Positions 47,273 through 54,547 of a DNA stretch of 54,547 nucleotides are shown piece by piece. The position numbers and the translations under genes were made by a program. Origin of the DNA: QHXQ01 sp036389375 (GTDB taxonomy: Bacteria > Acidobacteriota > Blastocatellia > Pyrinomonadales > Pyrinomonadaceae); contig DASVQA010000193.1 of assembly GCA_036389375.1 (NCBI GenBank), forward strand, positions 1 through 54,547, in the 5' to 3' direction. Below the pieces are notes generated by a model, which was not told where the DNA came from, ran no database searches, and saw only the letters and a list, made by a program, of their open reading frames with translations. Position 1 is the stretch's first letter, and every line of letters starts with the position of its first letter.

Positions 47273-48399
47273 GTGTCATAACAACACTGGCGGAACTCGT
47301 CCGCATCAATTCGGTGTCGGCGCGCTCCAATCTGGACATCATCAAACTGCTGGCGGCGCGCGCGGAGGCGGCAGGACTGTGCGCGCGCCTGCTGCCGTAC
47401 ACGGACGAGCAGGGCGTTAAGAAATTCAACATGATCGCGGTTGCGCCGCAGACGACGAAGGACGACGCGGTTATAGAACTCGCGCTCGTCGGGCACACGG
47501 ACACTGTGCCGTTCGCCGCCGACTGGACGGAGGCGCTCGCGCTGACGGAGCGCGCCGGCAAACTCTACGGGCGCGGCGCGTGTGACACGAAGGCGTTCAT
47601 TGCCGCCACGTTGACGGCCATCGAGCAGATCGATCTGACCCAACTCAAGCGCCCGCTCGCGCTCGTCTGCACGGCGGACGAAGAGATCGGTTGTCTGGGT
47701 GCGAAGCGGCTGGCGGACGCGCGTGCGTTGCGTGCGCGCTACAGCATCATCGGTGAACCGACCTCTCTGCAACCCGTGCGCGCGGGCAAAGGTTATTGTC
47801 TCGCAGAAGTCACGGTCGGCGGGCGCGAGGGACACAGCGCCTACCCTGCGCTCGGCGCAAACGCCATCTTCCGCGCCGCGCAGTTGCTGGGTCGCATCGC
47901 GGCGGTGGCGGAACACTTGCAGACCGCGCCACACGCCGCCTTTGATCCGCCCTACACGACCATCAACGTCGGGTTGATCAATGGCGGTACGGCCAAGAAC
48001 ATCATCGCGGGGCGCTGTCAATTCACGCTCGAATGGCGACCTGTGCCGGGTCAGGCAGCCGCGCACACCATTGAGCTCATCAAAGCCGAGGTGGAAAAGT
48101 TGCGCGCGCTGGATGCGGACTTCGACTGCCGCATAGATATCATCCGGCTGGACGAGGCGATGGAGACGCGCGCTGACTCGCCGCTCGTCAAACATCTCGA
48201 AGCGGCGACCGGCCAGACCGCCGGCACGGTTGCCTTCGGCACGGAAGCGCCGCAGTTGACCGAGTTGGGCGCGGAAGCGGTCGTCATAGGGCCGGGCAGC
48301 ATTACGACGGCGCATCGCACGGGCGAGTTTGTGCCGGTGGCGGAGTTGGAAGCGTGCGTGGCCATCCTGACGGGGGCGATCAGACAGTTCTGTTTTTAG
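47269..48399 (+). CDS. M20 amidohydrolase, ArgE/acetylornithine-deacetylase-like
   Basis: The protein has 376 residues and belongs to the dinuclear zinc amidohydrolases of the M20/ArgE type. Zinc ligands and catalytic residues: ALVGHTDTVPF (His, about 75), GRGACDTKAFIAA (Asp, about 105), LVCTADEEIGCLGA (Glu-Glu, about 139), SIIGEPTSLQPV (Glu), and ITTAHRTGEFVP near the C-terminus (His). A dimerisation domain is in between (REGHSAYPALGANAI). ArgE removes the acetyl group from N-acetylornithine, but no arginine gene is near; hutF lies just upstream in the same transcription unit, so an N-acyl-amino acid such as formylglutamate is a reasonable alternative substrate. No Shine-Dalgarno is needed because it is coupled to the upstream small gene. 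Confidence 0.88.
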   Translation: MSVITTLAELVRINSVSARSNLDIIKLLAARAEAAGLCARLLPYTDEQGVKKFNMIAVAPQTTKDDAVIELALVGHTDTVPFAADWTEALALTERAGKLYGRGACDTKAFIAATLTAIEQIDLTQLKRPLALVCTADEEIGCLGAKRLADARALRARYSIIGEPTSLQPVRAGKGYCLAEVTVGGREGHSAYPALGANAIFRAAQLLGRIAAVAEHLQTAPHAAFDPPYTTINVGLINGGTAKNIIAGRCQFTLEWRPVPGQAAAHTIELIKAEVEKLRALDADFDCRIDIIRLDEAMETRADSPLVKHLEAATGQTAGTVAFGTEAPQLTELGAEAVVIGPGSITTAHRTGEFVPVAELEACVAILTGAIRQFCF

Positions 48400-48412
48400 T
48401 CGGTTGTGCTTT

Positions 48413-49543
48413 ATGAACAAGTTTGCTCTTTTTCTTGCGTGCGGATTGCTCACGGGTAGTCTCTTCTGTTCGACGGCGCGGGCGCAGAGCGCGGACGCGC
48501 CGCTCACGAGTCAGGAGTTGGTCAGACTCGTCTATCAGTTGCCGAAGCATCCGGAGAAACGCGATGAGGTGATCGCTGAGATTAGACGACGCGGCATCGG
48601 GTTTGAATTAACGGAAGGCATGCGCGGCGTCGTGGCAACCAAGAGCGGCAACGATGCGCTGCTCCGGCGCACGCTCGAAGAGGCCGAGCGGCGGCGACTG
48701 AACCCGACGGAAGCCGCCGCGCCGCCGCCCGCCGAAGCCGCGCAGTTGCTTGAGCAGGCGCGCAAGACGATCCTTGCCGCCGCCGGTGGGCTGCCTGATT
48801 TCGTCGTCAAGCAACTCATCACGCGCGCGCAGGCGCTCGGCACAACGCACAACTGGATCGGGCTTGATCGCTTAACGGTCGCCGTCAGTTACCGCGAGAG
48901 CGCGGGCGAGCAGTACAAGCTGCTGGCGGTCAACGGTGTGCCGCAGGGCGGCGGGCCTGAGCGCGACGACTACACCGAAGCCGGCGGCGCAAGTTCCACC
49001 GGCGACTTTGCCATGCGCGTGCTCTTTCTGTTCACAGACGAGAGCCAGACGGATTTCAGATTCGCCGCCACGGACACTTTGCGCGGCCGGCGCACGTTCA
49101 TTTACGACTTCACGACCGCCAAGAAGACCGCCCGCGAACGCGTGACGACGCGTCTGGACGATGGCTCAGTCCAAAGCATCAACGTCGGCCTGCGCGGCCG
49201 GCTCTGGATCGACCGCGAAAGCGCCCGCGTGCTGCGCGGCGAGTTCACCACGACCGAGATCGAACCGGACTTTCCGATCAAGCGCGTGGATCGCACCATT
49301 GATTACGACTGGGTTGACATCAGTGGTCAGAAATATCTGCTGCCCGTCACGTCCGAGATCGTATTCACCAAGCTCGCCGCCATCACCGAGCTTGACCCGG
49401 AAACGGGCAAGCGCATCACGCATAAACAACTCATGCAGGATCGCAACCTGATCCGCTTCCGCAACTATCAGAAGTTCGGCACAGAAGTGAAGATCATCGA
49501 AGAGGGCGACTTCACCGAAGAGGAGCCGCCGAAGAAACCCTAA
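48413..49543 (+). CDS. Secreted protein of unknown function
   Basis: The protein has 376 residues and starts at the ATG at 48413; three codons upstream are open but lack homology. Signal peptide: ALFLACGLLTGSLFCSTARA. The mature region begins with a helical part (LTSQELVRLVYQLPKHPEKR, EVIAEIRRRGIGFELTEGMR, EEAERRRLNPTEAAAPPPAE), and then turns beta-rich: GTTHNWIGLDRLTVAVSYRE, FLFTDESQTDFRFAATDTLR, GRRTFIYDFTTAKK, VGLRGRLWIDRESARVLRGE and VDISGQKYLLPVTSEIVFTK. The latter halves resemble outer-membrane lipoprotein-type beta-sheets (LolA/LolB-like) that carry apolar ligands, though no clear relation can be claimed. 13 bases separate it from the M20 gene. Confidence 0.75.
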   Translation: MNKFALFLACGLLTGSLFCSTARAQSADAPLTSQELVRLVYQLPKHPEKRDEVIAEIRRRGIGFELTEGMRGVVATKSGNDALLRRTLEEAERRRLNPTEAAAPPPAEAAQLLEQARKTILAAAGGLPDFVVKQLITRAQALGTTHNWIGLDRLTVAVSYRESAGEQYKLLAVNGVPQGGGPERDDYTEAGGASSTGDFAMRVLFLFTDESQTDFRFAATDTLRGRRTFIYDFTTAKKTARERVTTRLDDGSVQSINVGLRGRLWIDRESARVLRGEFTTTEIEPDFPIKRVDRTIDYDWVDISGQKYLLPVTSEIVFTKLAAITELDPETGKRITHKQLMQDRNLIRFRNYQKFGTEVKIIEEGDFTEEEPPKKP

Positions 49544-49569
49544 CAATTCGGCCCGGGCGGGCCTGACAA

Positions 49570-49651
49570 TAACCACGAAGCCACACGAACCGACATTGAA
49601 GATGCAGCGGCGCACTGCTCTTCAATGTCGGTTCGTGTGGCTTCGTGGTTA
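49570..49651. repeat. Perfect 33-bp inverted repeat between convergent genes
   Basis: The arms 49570-49602 and 49619-49651 are exact complements. They begin TAACCACGAAGCCACACGAA, built from short ACGAA units, with a 16-nt loop that adds GCAG/CTGC pairs. It lies between the secreted protein gene and the 2-oxoglutarate dehydrogenase gene. A two-way terminator is likely, although no long T-run is attached. Confidence 0.9.
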
Positions 49652-49689
49652 AAGCTTTTACTGCATCGTCTTTCGTGCAACGGCTGGCT

Positions 49690-52600
49690 TCACGAATCCG
49701 CTTGCCCGGCAAATTTGGCCGTGCTGGCGTTTGAGATGAAGGGCGCGTCGGTGGTCAGGGCTTGATTGACCAGTTCGCGTTGTTCGAGTTCGTGGATCGT
49801 GTAAGAGCCGGTGGCGGGACTGGCTGAAGCCGCGCGCCCGACGTAGTAAGGGCGTTCGCATTTGCCGAGCAGACCCATCAGGCGCGGCTCGATGAACGTC
49901 CAGCCGCCCATGTTCTTTGGCTCCTCCTGCGCCCAGACGAGTTGCGTGGCGGCCGGGTAGCTGGCGAAGATTTCGCGCAAGGCGCTTTCCGGGAACGGGT
50001 AGAACTGTTCGACGCGCACGATGGCCACGCGCCGGTCGTCGGTTTTCAACCGCGCCGCATTGAGATCGTAATAGACCTTGCCGCTACAGAGCACGATGCG
50101 CGCCACGCGGTCGCGCGCAGCAATCTCCGCGTCGTCAATGACGGGGCGGAAGCCGCCCTGCGTCAACTCGTCAACGGTTGACGTGGCGGCGGGCAGGCGC
50201 AGGAGACTTTTCGGCGTCATGACGACGAGCGGGCGAGCCGTCGTCTGTTGCACCTGACGACGCAGCAGGTGGAAGTATTGCGCGGGTGTGCTCGGATAGC
50301 AGACCTGCATGTTGTTCTCGGCGCAGAGTTGCAGATAGCGTTCGAGCCGCGCGCTCGAATGTTCCGGCCCCTGTCCTTCGTACCCGTGCGGCAGCAGCAG
50401 CACGAGCCGCGCCGGTTGTTGCCACTTGTCCACGCCCGGCGTGATGAACTGATCGATGATGACCTGCGCGCCGTTGCCGAAGTCGCCGAACTGCGCTTCC
50501 CACATGACGAGCGCGCGCGTGGCGACGACCGAATAGCCGTACTCGAAACCGAGCACGCCCTGCTCCGAGAGCGAGCTATCGAAGACCTCGACGAGCGGGC
50601 GACCCGACTTGCTCTTGGCCAATTCGGCGAGCGGCGTCCAAGCCGCGCCCGTCAGCGTGTCGTACATGATGGCGTGGCGCTGGCTGAACGTGCCGCGCCC
50701 CGAATCCTGCCCTGAGAGCCGCACAGGTGTGCCGGCGAGCGCGAGCGAACCGAATGCGGCCAGTTCGCCGAAGGCCCAATCGAGCGGCGTCTCGCCCGTG
50801 CCCATCTTCGCGCGCCGCGCAAGCTGGCTGACCATCTTCGGATTAACGTGGAAGCCTTCGGGCACGACCGCGATGGCGTGCGCGATCCGGCGCACCGTGT
50901 CGGCGTCCACTGCCGTCTCAAGCACGACCGAGCCGTCCTCTTCCGCGACCGGCGGCGGCAACTCTTTCTTCTCCGGCTTGCGCGCGACCAACTCTTTCGC
51001 GCGTTGCAGCACCGCCTCGTACTCCGCCACCTGCGCCTTGATCATCTGCTCAACTTCGGCCGGCGTGACGACGCCCTCGCGCACGAGTTGCTCCGAGTAT
51101 TTCACGCGCACGCCGGGATGCGCCTTCACGCGCGCGTACATCAGCGGCTGCGTGTAGCTCGGCTCGTCGCCCTCGTTATGGCCGAGGCGACGGAAGCCGA
51201 TCACGTCCAAGACCACGTCCTTGTTGAACTCCTGCCGGAAGGCGAGCGCGATCCGCAGGACGCGAAAAGCGGCTTCCGGGTCGTCGCCGTTGATGTGAAA
51301 GATCGGCAGTTGCGTCATGCGCGCCACGTCGGTCGAGTAGATCGTAGAGCGCCCCGCCTGCGGCGAAGTGGTGAACCCGATCTGGTTGTTGATGATGATG
51401 TGGATCGTGCCGCCGGTGCGATAGCCTTTAAGGTCGGCAAGGTTGAGCGTCTCCATCACGATGCCCTGCCCGGCGAACGCGGCGTCGCCGTGCAGCAGGA
51501 CGGGCAGCGCACGGTCGATCACCTGCTCGCGCGGCGTGCCTTCGTCGCGCTCCCATGCGTCCTGCTTGGCGCGCACTAAGCCCTCGACGACCGGATCGAC
51601 AAATTCAAGGTGGCTCGGATTGGGTGAGAGGTCAATCTTGATCTTGTGCCCCCCGGCGGTCGTGCGCTCGCCGCTCGCGCCCTGATGATATTTCACGTCG
51701 CCTTCGTCCGCCGGGAAGTTTGGATGGACAGAGCCTTCAAAGGCCGTGAAGATGCGCTCGGCGAAATCGCCGACTACATTGGCCAGCACGTTCAGCCGCC
51801 CGCGATGCGCCATGCCGAGCGTGATGTCCACGACACCGTGCTCGGCGGCGCGCTCAACGAGTTGATCAAGGAGCGGAATGATCGTCTCGCAGCCTTCGAG
51901 CGAGACGCGTTTCTGACCGAGATACTTCGTGTGCAGGAAACGCTCGAACTGCTCCGCCTCGATCAGTTTCGCCAGCAGTTGTTTTTTGATCTCCGGCGCA
52001 ATCGGCTCCGGATAAACGAACTCGACGCGCACTTGATCGCGCAGCCATAGCTTCTGCTCTTTGCTCTGGATGTGGCGATACTCGATGCCGACCTTGCCGC
52101 AATAAGCGCGGAGCAGGATGTTGAGAATCTCGCGCAAGGTCGTGCTGTCCTTGCCGGCGAGGCCGCCCGTGATGAACTCGCGATCCAAATCCCAGATCGT
52201 CAACCCGTATGTTTCGATGTCCAACTCCGGGTGATACTGCACGGGCAGTGCATTGAGCGGATCAATGTCCGCGATCAAATGCCCGCGCACGCGGTAGGCG
52301 TTAATCAACTCAAGCACGCGCGCCTGTTTGACGATCTGATCGCGTTGGCGGTCGCCGCCCAAAAGCGCCGGATTGTAGTCGCGCGACCAACGCATCGGCT
52401 GATGCGGGATGCCGATGTCGCGGAAGATTTGCACGTAGAAATCGTGCTCGCCGAGCAACAGTTCGTGTACGTGCGCGAGGAATGCGCCCGACTCCGCGCC
52501 CTGAATGATGCGGTGATCATAGGTCGAGGAGATCGTCATCGTCTTGCTGATGCCGAGTTGCGATAGGGCTTCGGCTGTCATCGCGTGATATTCGGCCGGG

Positions 52601-53505
52601 TATTCGATTGCGCCGGTGGCGATGAGAACCGACTGCCCGGCCATCAGGCGCGGCGTCGAAGCGACCGTGCCAATCGTGCCGGGATTGGTGAGCGAGATGG
52701 TGGTGTCCTGAAAGTCGGGCACGCCGAGTTTGCCGGCCCGCGCGCGTTGCACCACGTCTTCGTAAGCCTTGACGAACTCGGAGAAACGGAGCGCGTTCGC
52801 GTGCTTCACGTTCGGCACAAGCAGCGACCGCGTGCCGTCCTTCTTCTGTATGTCAATGGCGAGACCGAGATTGACGACCGGGCGGCGCAGCCGTGTGGGT
52901 GTGCCGTCAACGAGCGTGAAGCCATCGTTCATCTGCGGAAACTTGTCGCAGGCGCGCAGGAGCGCAAACGCAATAATGTGCGTGAAGGAAACCTTGCGCT
53001 GCTCGCGCTCCTGCAAGTGGCGATTGATCAGGATGCGATTCTCTTCGAGCACCTTGACGGGCACTTGCCGGTTCGACGTGGCGGTGGGCACACCCAGACT
53101 CGTCTCCATGTTCTCGACGATCTTCAGCGCCGCGCCGCGAATCGGCGTGCCCTCGGCCGCCGGGACTTGCGTCTGCTGCGGCTGTGCGGACGTTTGTTGT
53201 GCAGGTTGCGCGGGCGCAGCCTGTGGCGGTGCGGGCGCGGGTTCGGTCGGCGCGGTGGCGGCCGTTTGGGGCGCGGTGGATTGCGCGGCGCGCCCGGCGC
53301 TCGTGCGTGCGCTGGCTGCGCCGTTGTCGGTTGGCGGCGCGGTCGGGCCGCCGAGCAGTTCGGTAAAGTAGGTGCGCCATGCTTCGTCCACGAGCGCCGG
53401 GTCGCTGCGGAAACGTTGCAGCATGGACTCGACGTAGGTGGCGTTTGCGCCGAAGTTTTCAGCGATGATGGCGGAGAGATCGGGCTGGTTGGATTGTGTG
53501 CTCAA
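49690..53505 (-). CDS. kgd: KGD-type 2-oxoglutarate dehydrogenase/decarboxylase, E2-E1 fusion
   Basis: The product has 1271 residues. The TTG at 53505 is the first codon of homology (STQSNQPDLSAIIAENFGAN) with GAGG 11 bases before; the frame extends to 53640 but that part has no homology. Domains in order: short SucA N-terminal helix (LQRFRSDPALVDEAWRTYF), an Ala/Pro/Gln-rich linker (about 60-115), an E2 acyltransferase domain with no lipoyl part (about 117-345; catalytic motif TYDHRIIQGAESGAFL), then the E1 thiamine-diphosphate part (GMAHRGRLNVLANVVGD, HGDAAFAGQGIVMETLN, IIINNQIGFTTSP, FRRLGHNEGDEP, YGYSVVATRALVMWEAQFGD, QEEPKNMGGWTFI). This layout matches mycobacterial Kgd. It feeds the TCA cycle; an E2o-lipoyl partner and E3 are not seen nearby. 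Confidence 0.94.
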   Translation of the reverse strand: MSTQSNQPDLSAIIAENFGANATYVESMLQRFRSDPALVDEAWRTYFTELLGGPTAPPTDNGAASARTSAGRAAQSTAPQTAATAPTEPAPAPPQAAPAQPAQQTSAQPQQTQVPAAEGTPIRGAALKIVENMETSLGVPTATSNRQVPVKVLEENRILINRHLQEREQRKVSFTHIIAFALLRACDKFPQMNDGFTLVDGTPTRLRRPVVNLGLAIDIQKKDGTRSLLVPNVKHANALRFSEFVKAYEDVVQRARAGKLGVPDFQDTTISLTNPGTIGTVASTPRLMAGQSVLIATGAIEYPAEYHAMTAEALSQLGISKTMTISSTYDHRIIQGAESGAFLAHVHELLLGEHDFYVQIFRDIGIPHQPMRWSRDYNPALLGGDRQRDQIVKQARVLELINAYRVRGHLIADIDPLNALPVQYHPELDIETYGLTIWDLDREFITGGLAGKDSTTLREILNILLRAYCGKVGIEYRHIQSKEQKLWLRDQVRVEFVYPEPIAPEIKKQLLAKLIEAEQFERFLHTKYLGQKRVSLEGCETIIPLLDQLVERAAEHGVVDITLGMAHRGRLNVLANVVGDFAERIFTAFEGSVHPNFPADEGDVKYHQGASGERTTAGGHKIKIDLSPNPSHLEFVDPVVEGLVRAKQDAWERDEGTPREQVIDRALPVLLHGDAAFAGQGIVMETLNLADLKGYRTGGTIHIIINNQIGFTTSPQAGRSTIYSTDVARMTQLPIFHINGDDPEAAFRVLRIALAFRQEFNKDVVLDVIGFRRLGHNEGDEPSYTQPLMYARVKAHPGVRVKYSEQLVREGVVTPAEVEQMIKAQVAEYEAVLQRAKELVARKPEKKELPPPVAEEDGSVVLETAVDADTVRRIAHAIAVVPEGFHVNPKMVSQLARRAKMGTGETPLDWAFGELAAFGSLALAGTPVRLSGQDSGRGTFSQRHAIMYDTLTGAAWTPLAELAKSKSGRPLVEVFDSSLSEQGVLGFEYGYSVVATRALVMWEAQFGDFGNGAQVIIDQFITPGVDKWQQPARLVLLLPHGYEGQGPEHSSARLERYLQLCAENNMQVCYPSTPAQYFHLLRRQVQQTTARPLVVMTPKSLLRLPAATSTVDELTQGGFRPVIDDAEIAARDRVARIVLCSGKVYYDLNAARLKTDDRRVAIVRVEQFYPFPESALREIFASYPAATQLVWAQEEPKNMGGWTFIEPRLMGLLGKCERPYYVGRAASASPATGSYTIHELEQRELVNQALTTDAPFISNASTAKFAGQADS

Positions 53506-53862
53506 AGCTCTTGTTACCTCGGCCGCGGCGGCGCGCTGAAAGTTCGGTCGCGCGCGGCGGCGGCAATCGGCCTGACTGTTATGTTTGTAATGATAATAGC
53601 CGATCTCGGCGGGCGCTTCTAGTTGGCTCGCCGCGCACACCTGTCGCGTTGAACGGTCAGGCTGACCACGCTTCGGTCAGAAGGAAGCTACCAAGCGCCA
53701 GTTAACTTCCCGCCCGCCCCATTTCACCCGCTTTCCGGCGCGCCCGACGACGGCATAGCGTTTGTCTTTACCTGCGCTCGTGTTTCGTCCTTTCGTGCTG
53801 CCCGCTTGGCATGCCGCCCCGCTCTTAGCATCACTCAATTCATAAAAGAGGAACTCGATTTC
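53506..53862. other. Divergent gap, no gene seen
   Basis: The 357 bases lie between the divergent kgd and subtilase genes. The kgd Shine-Dalgarno lies at 53517-53520, and GAGGA precedes the subtilase ATG. AT-rich stretches near 53570-53600 and 53760-53800 may hold the promoters, but no convincing -35/-10 pair is visible to me. The frame extension of kgd to 53640 is judged non-coding. Confidence 0.55.
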
Positions 53863-54547
53863 ATGCGTAGGCTATCCCCCATTGCATTACTCTTGATACT
53901 TTCGCTGCTGGCTCCGCTCGTCGGCCCTTTGTCGTTCGTGCCGGCGGCCCACGCGCAGGCGCGGACGGTGCGTGCCAAAACCGACAAAATGACGGATTCG
54001 TTGCGCACGCTCGCCAACGAAACAGCGCCCGATAGCGATCAGCGCACGCGCGTGATCGTCAGTCTGGCCGGCGGCCCCAGCAAACTGCCGCGCGCCGCGT
54101 TGGAGCACATGAGCGCAAACGTGCTGCAACAGTTGAACAACGTCGGCATGCTGGTGGCCGACGTGCCCAACGCCCGGCTCGCAGAGTTGGCGCACCGTCC
54201 CGAAGTGGCGTGGCTCTCGGAAGACGCGGAGGTGCGCTCGCTCGCCGTGCCTGACAACACGAGCCATGTGGAGGTGACGACGGGCGCGAATCAGGTTTTG
54301 CCGACAGGCAATGAAAACGTGGCGAACGGCGGCGCGGGTAACGGCGTCGGCATCGCCGTGCTCGATAGCGGCATCAGCCCGATGGACAGCGCCGAGTTTG
54401 CCGGTTATCAGTGGCAGTACGGCTTGCTCGGTCTCACGCGCTCGCTCGCCACCTACAACCGCATCCAGACCGCGGTGGACTTCACCGGCGAGGGCAGCAC
54501 CGTCGATACTAACGGGCACGGCACGCACACCGCCGGCATCGCCGCCG
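53863..54547 (+). CDS. Secreted subtilisin-family (S8) protease, 5' part only
   Basis: The gene is cut by the right edge; 228 codons are present. GAGGA lies 8 bases before the ATG at 53863. A signal peptide (ALLLILSLLAPLVGPLSFVP, about residues 8-27) leads to a propeptide of the inhibitor I9 type (TRVIVSLAGG, NVGMLVADVPNARLAELA, VAWLSEDAEVRSLA). The catalytic domain begins with VTTGANQVLPT and shows the Asp site IAVLDSGISPMD and the His site NGHGTHTAGIAA; the Ser site lies beyond the edge. Subtilases of this size in Acidobacteria often carry C-terminal repeat domains, which cannot be checked here. Divergent from kgd. Confidence 0.92.
   Translation, partial: MRRLSPIALLLILSLLAPLVGPLSFVPAAHAQARTVRAKTDKMTDSLRTLANETAPDSDQRTRVIVSLAGGPSKLPRAALEHMSANVLQQLNNVGMLVADVPNARLAELAHRPEVAWLSEDAEVRSLAVPDNTSHVEVTTGANQVLPTGNENVANGGAGNGVGIAVLDSGISPMDSAEFAGYQWQYGLLGLTRSLATYNRIQTAVDFTGEGSTVDTNGHGTHTAGIAA

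Noticed and set aside
53506..53640. N-terminal extension of kgd to 53640
   Set aside because: The added 45 residues have no match to the Kgd N-terminus; the TTG at 53505 has a GAGG in place and begins at the point of family similarity.

Overview
The window is about 54.5 kb of GC-rich bacterial chromosome with tightly packed genes, and both edges cut through a gene. Several features point to Acidobacteriota, most likely a Blastocatellia-type soil lineage. These are a VWFA-related secreted protein of the acidobacterial type, an ECF sigma factor of the family that sits in front of large Ser/Thr kinases with TPR tails, secreted HYR/DUF11 and S74-domain surface proteins, and a stressosome operon. 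This placement is an inference from gene content; no rRNA gene is present to confirm it.

Layout, left to right. (1) 1-2909, minus: two secreted surface proteins, an HYR/DUF11 repeat protein cut by the edge and a right-handed beta-helix protein. (2) 3288-13120: a polysaccharide locus. rfbC and a methyltransferase lie on the minus strand and diverge from rfbB-rfbD, a Wzc-type tyrosine autokinase/chain-length protein, a WbpD/WbpB/WbpE-like trio for a 2,3-diacetamido uronic acid sugar, and gmd. (3) 13238-17013: a HerA-type ATPase and two secreted proteins, one a trypsin-fold protease. (4) 17265-21624: a five-gene stressosome operon, rsbR-rsbS-rsbT-[RsbT+RsbX fusion]-[RsbT+histidine kinase fusion], followed by mpl for murein recycling. 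(5) 23214-32366: a glycine-zipper protein, a large hybrid histidine kinase divergent from a DICT-domain protein, a DUF2231 membrane protein, pta, a VWFA protein, an XRE regulator with two palindromes in front of it, a stand-alone receiver protein and tRNA-Leu(CAA). (6) 32513-42845: an ECF sigma factor and a 1728-residue Ser/Thr kinase with an internally duplicated tail, small ORFs, a 927-residue S74 autochaperone surface fibre, and a small secreted protein. (7) 42985-54547: a nucleotidyltransferase, an MBL hydrolase, hutF with a co-transcribed M20 amidohydrolase, a secreted protein, a KGD-type 2-oxoglutarate dehydrogenase carrying fused E1 and E2 domains, and the start of a subtilisin-type protease.

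Two observations stand out. First, four same-strand gene junctions (9768-9857, 18220-18279, 19122-19198, 33072-33173) hold inverted repeats built from 7-8 nt units. Their left arm begins at or near the upstream stop codon and their right arm runs up to or near the downstream ATG. Three of the four downstream genes have no visible Shine-Dalgarno, which suggests that folding of the spacer itself controls downstream translation. Second, the stressosome operon carries three separate RsbT-type ATPase domains. One is fused to the RsbX-type phosphatase and one to a histidine kinase, so the output looks wired to a phosphorelay, and no sigma-B gene is present here. The XRE regulator is also notable: one palindrome folds its own ribosome binding site onto its start codon, and a 23-bp palindrome lies just upstream.
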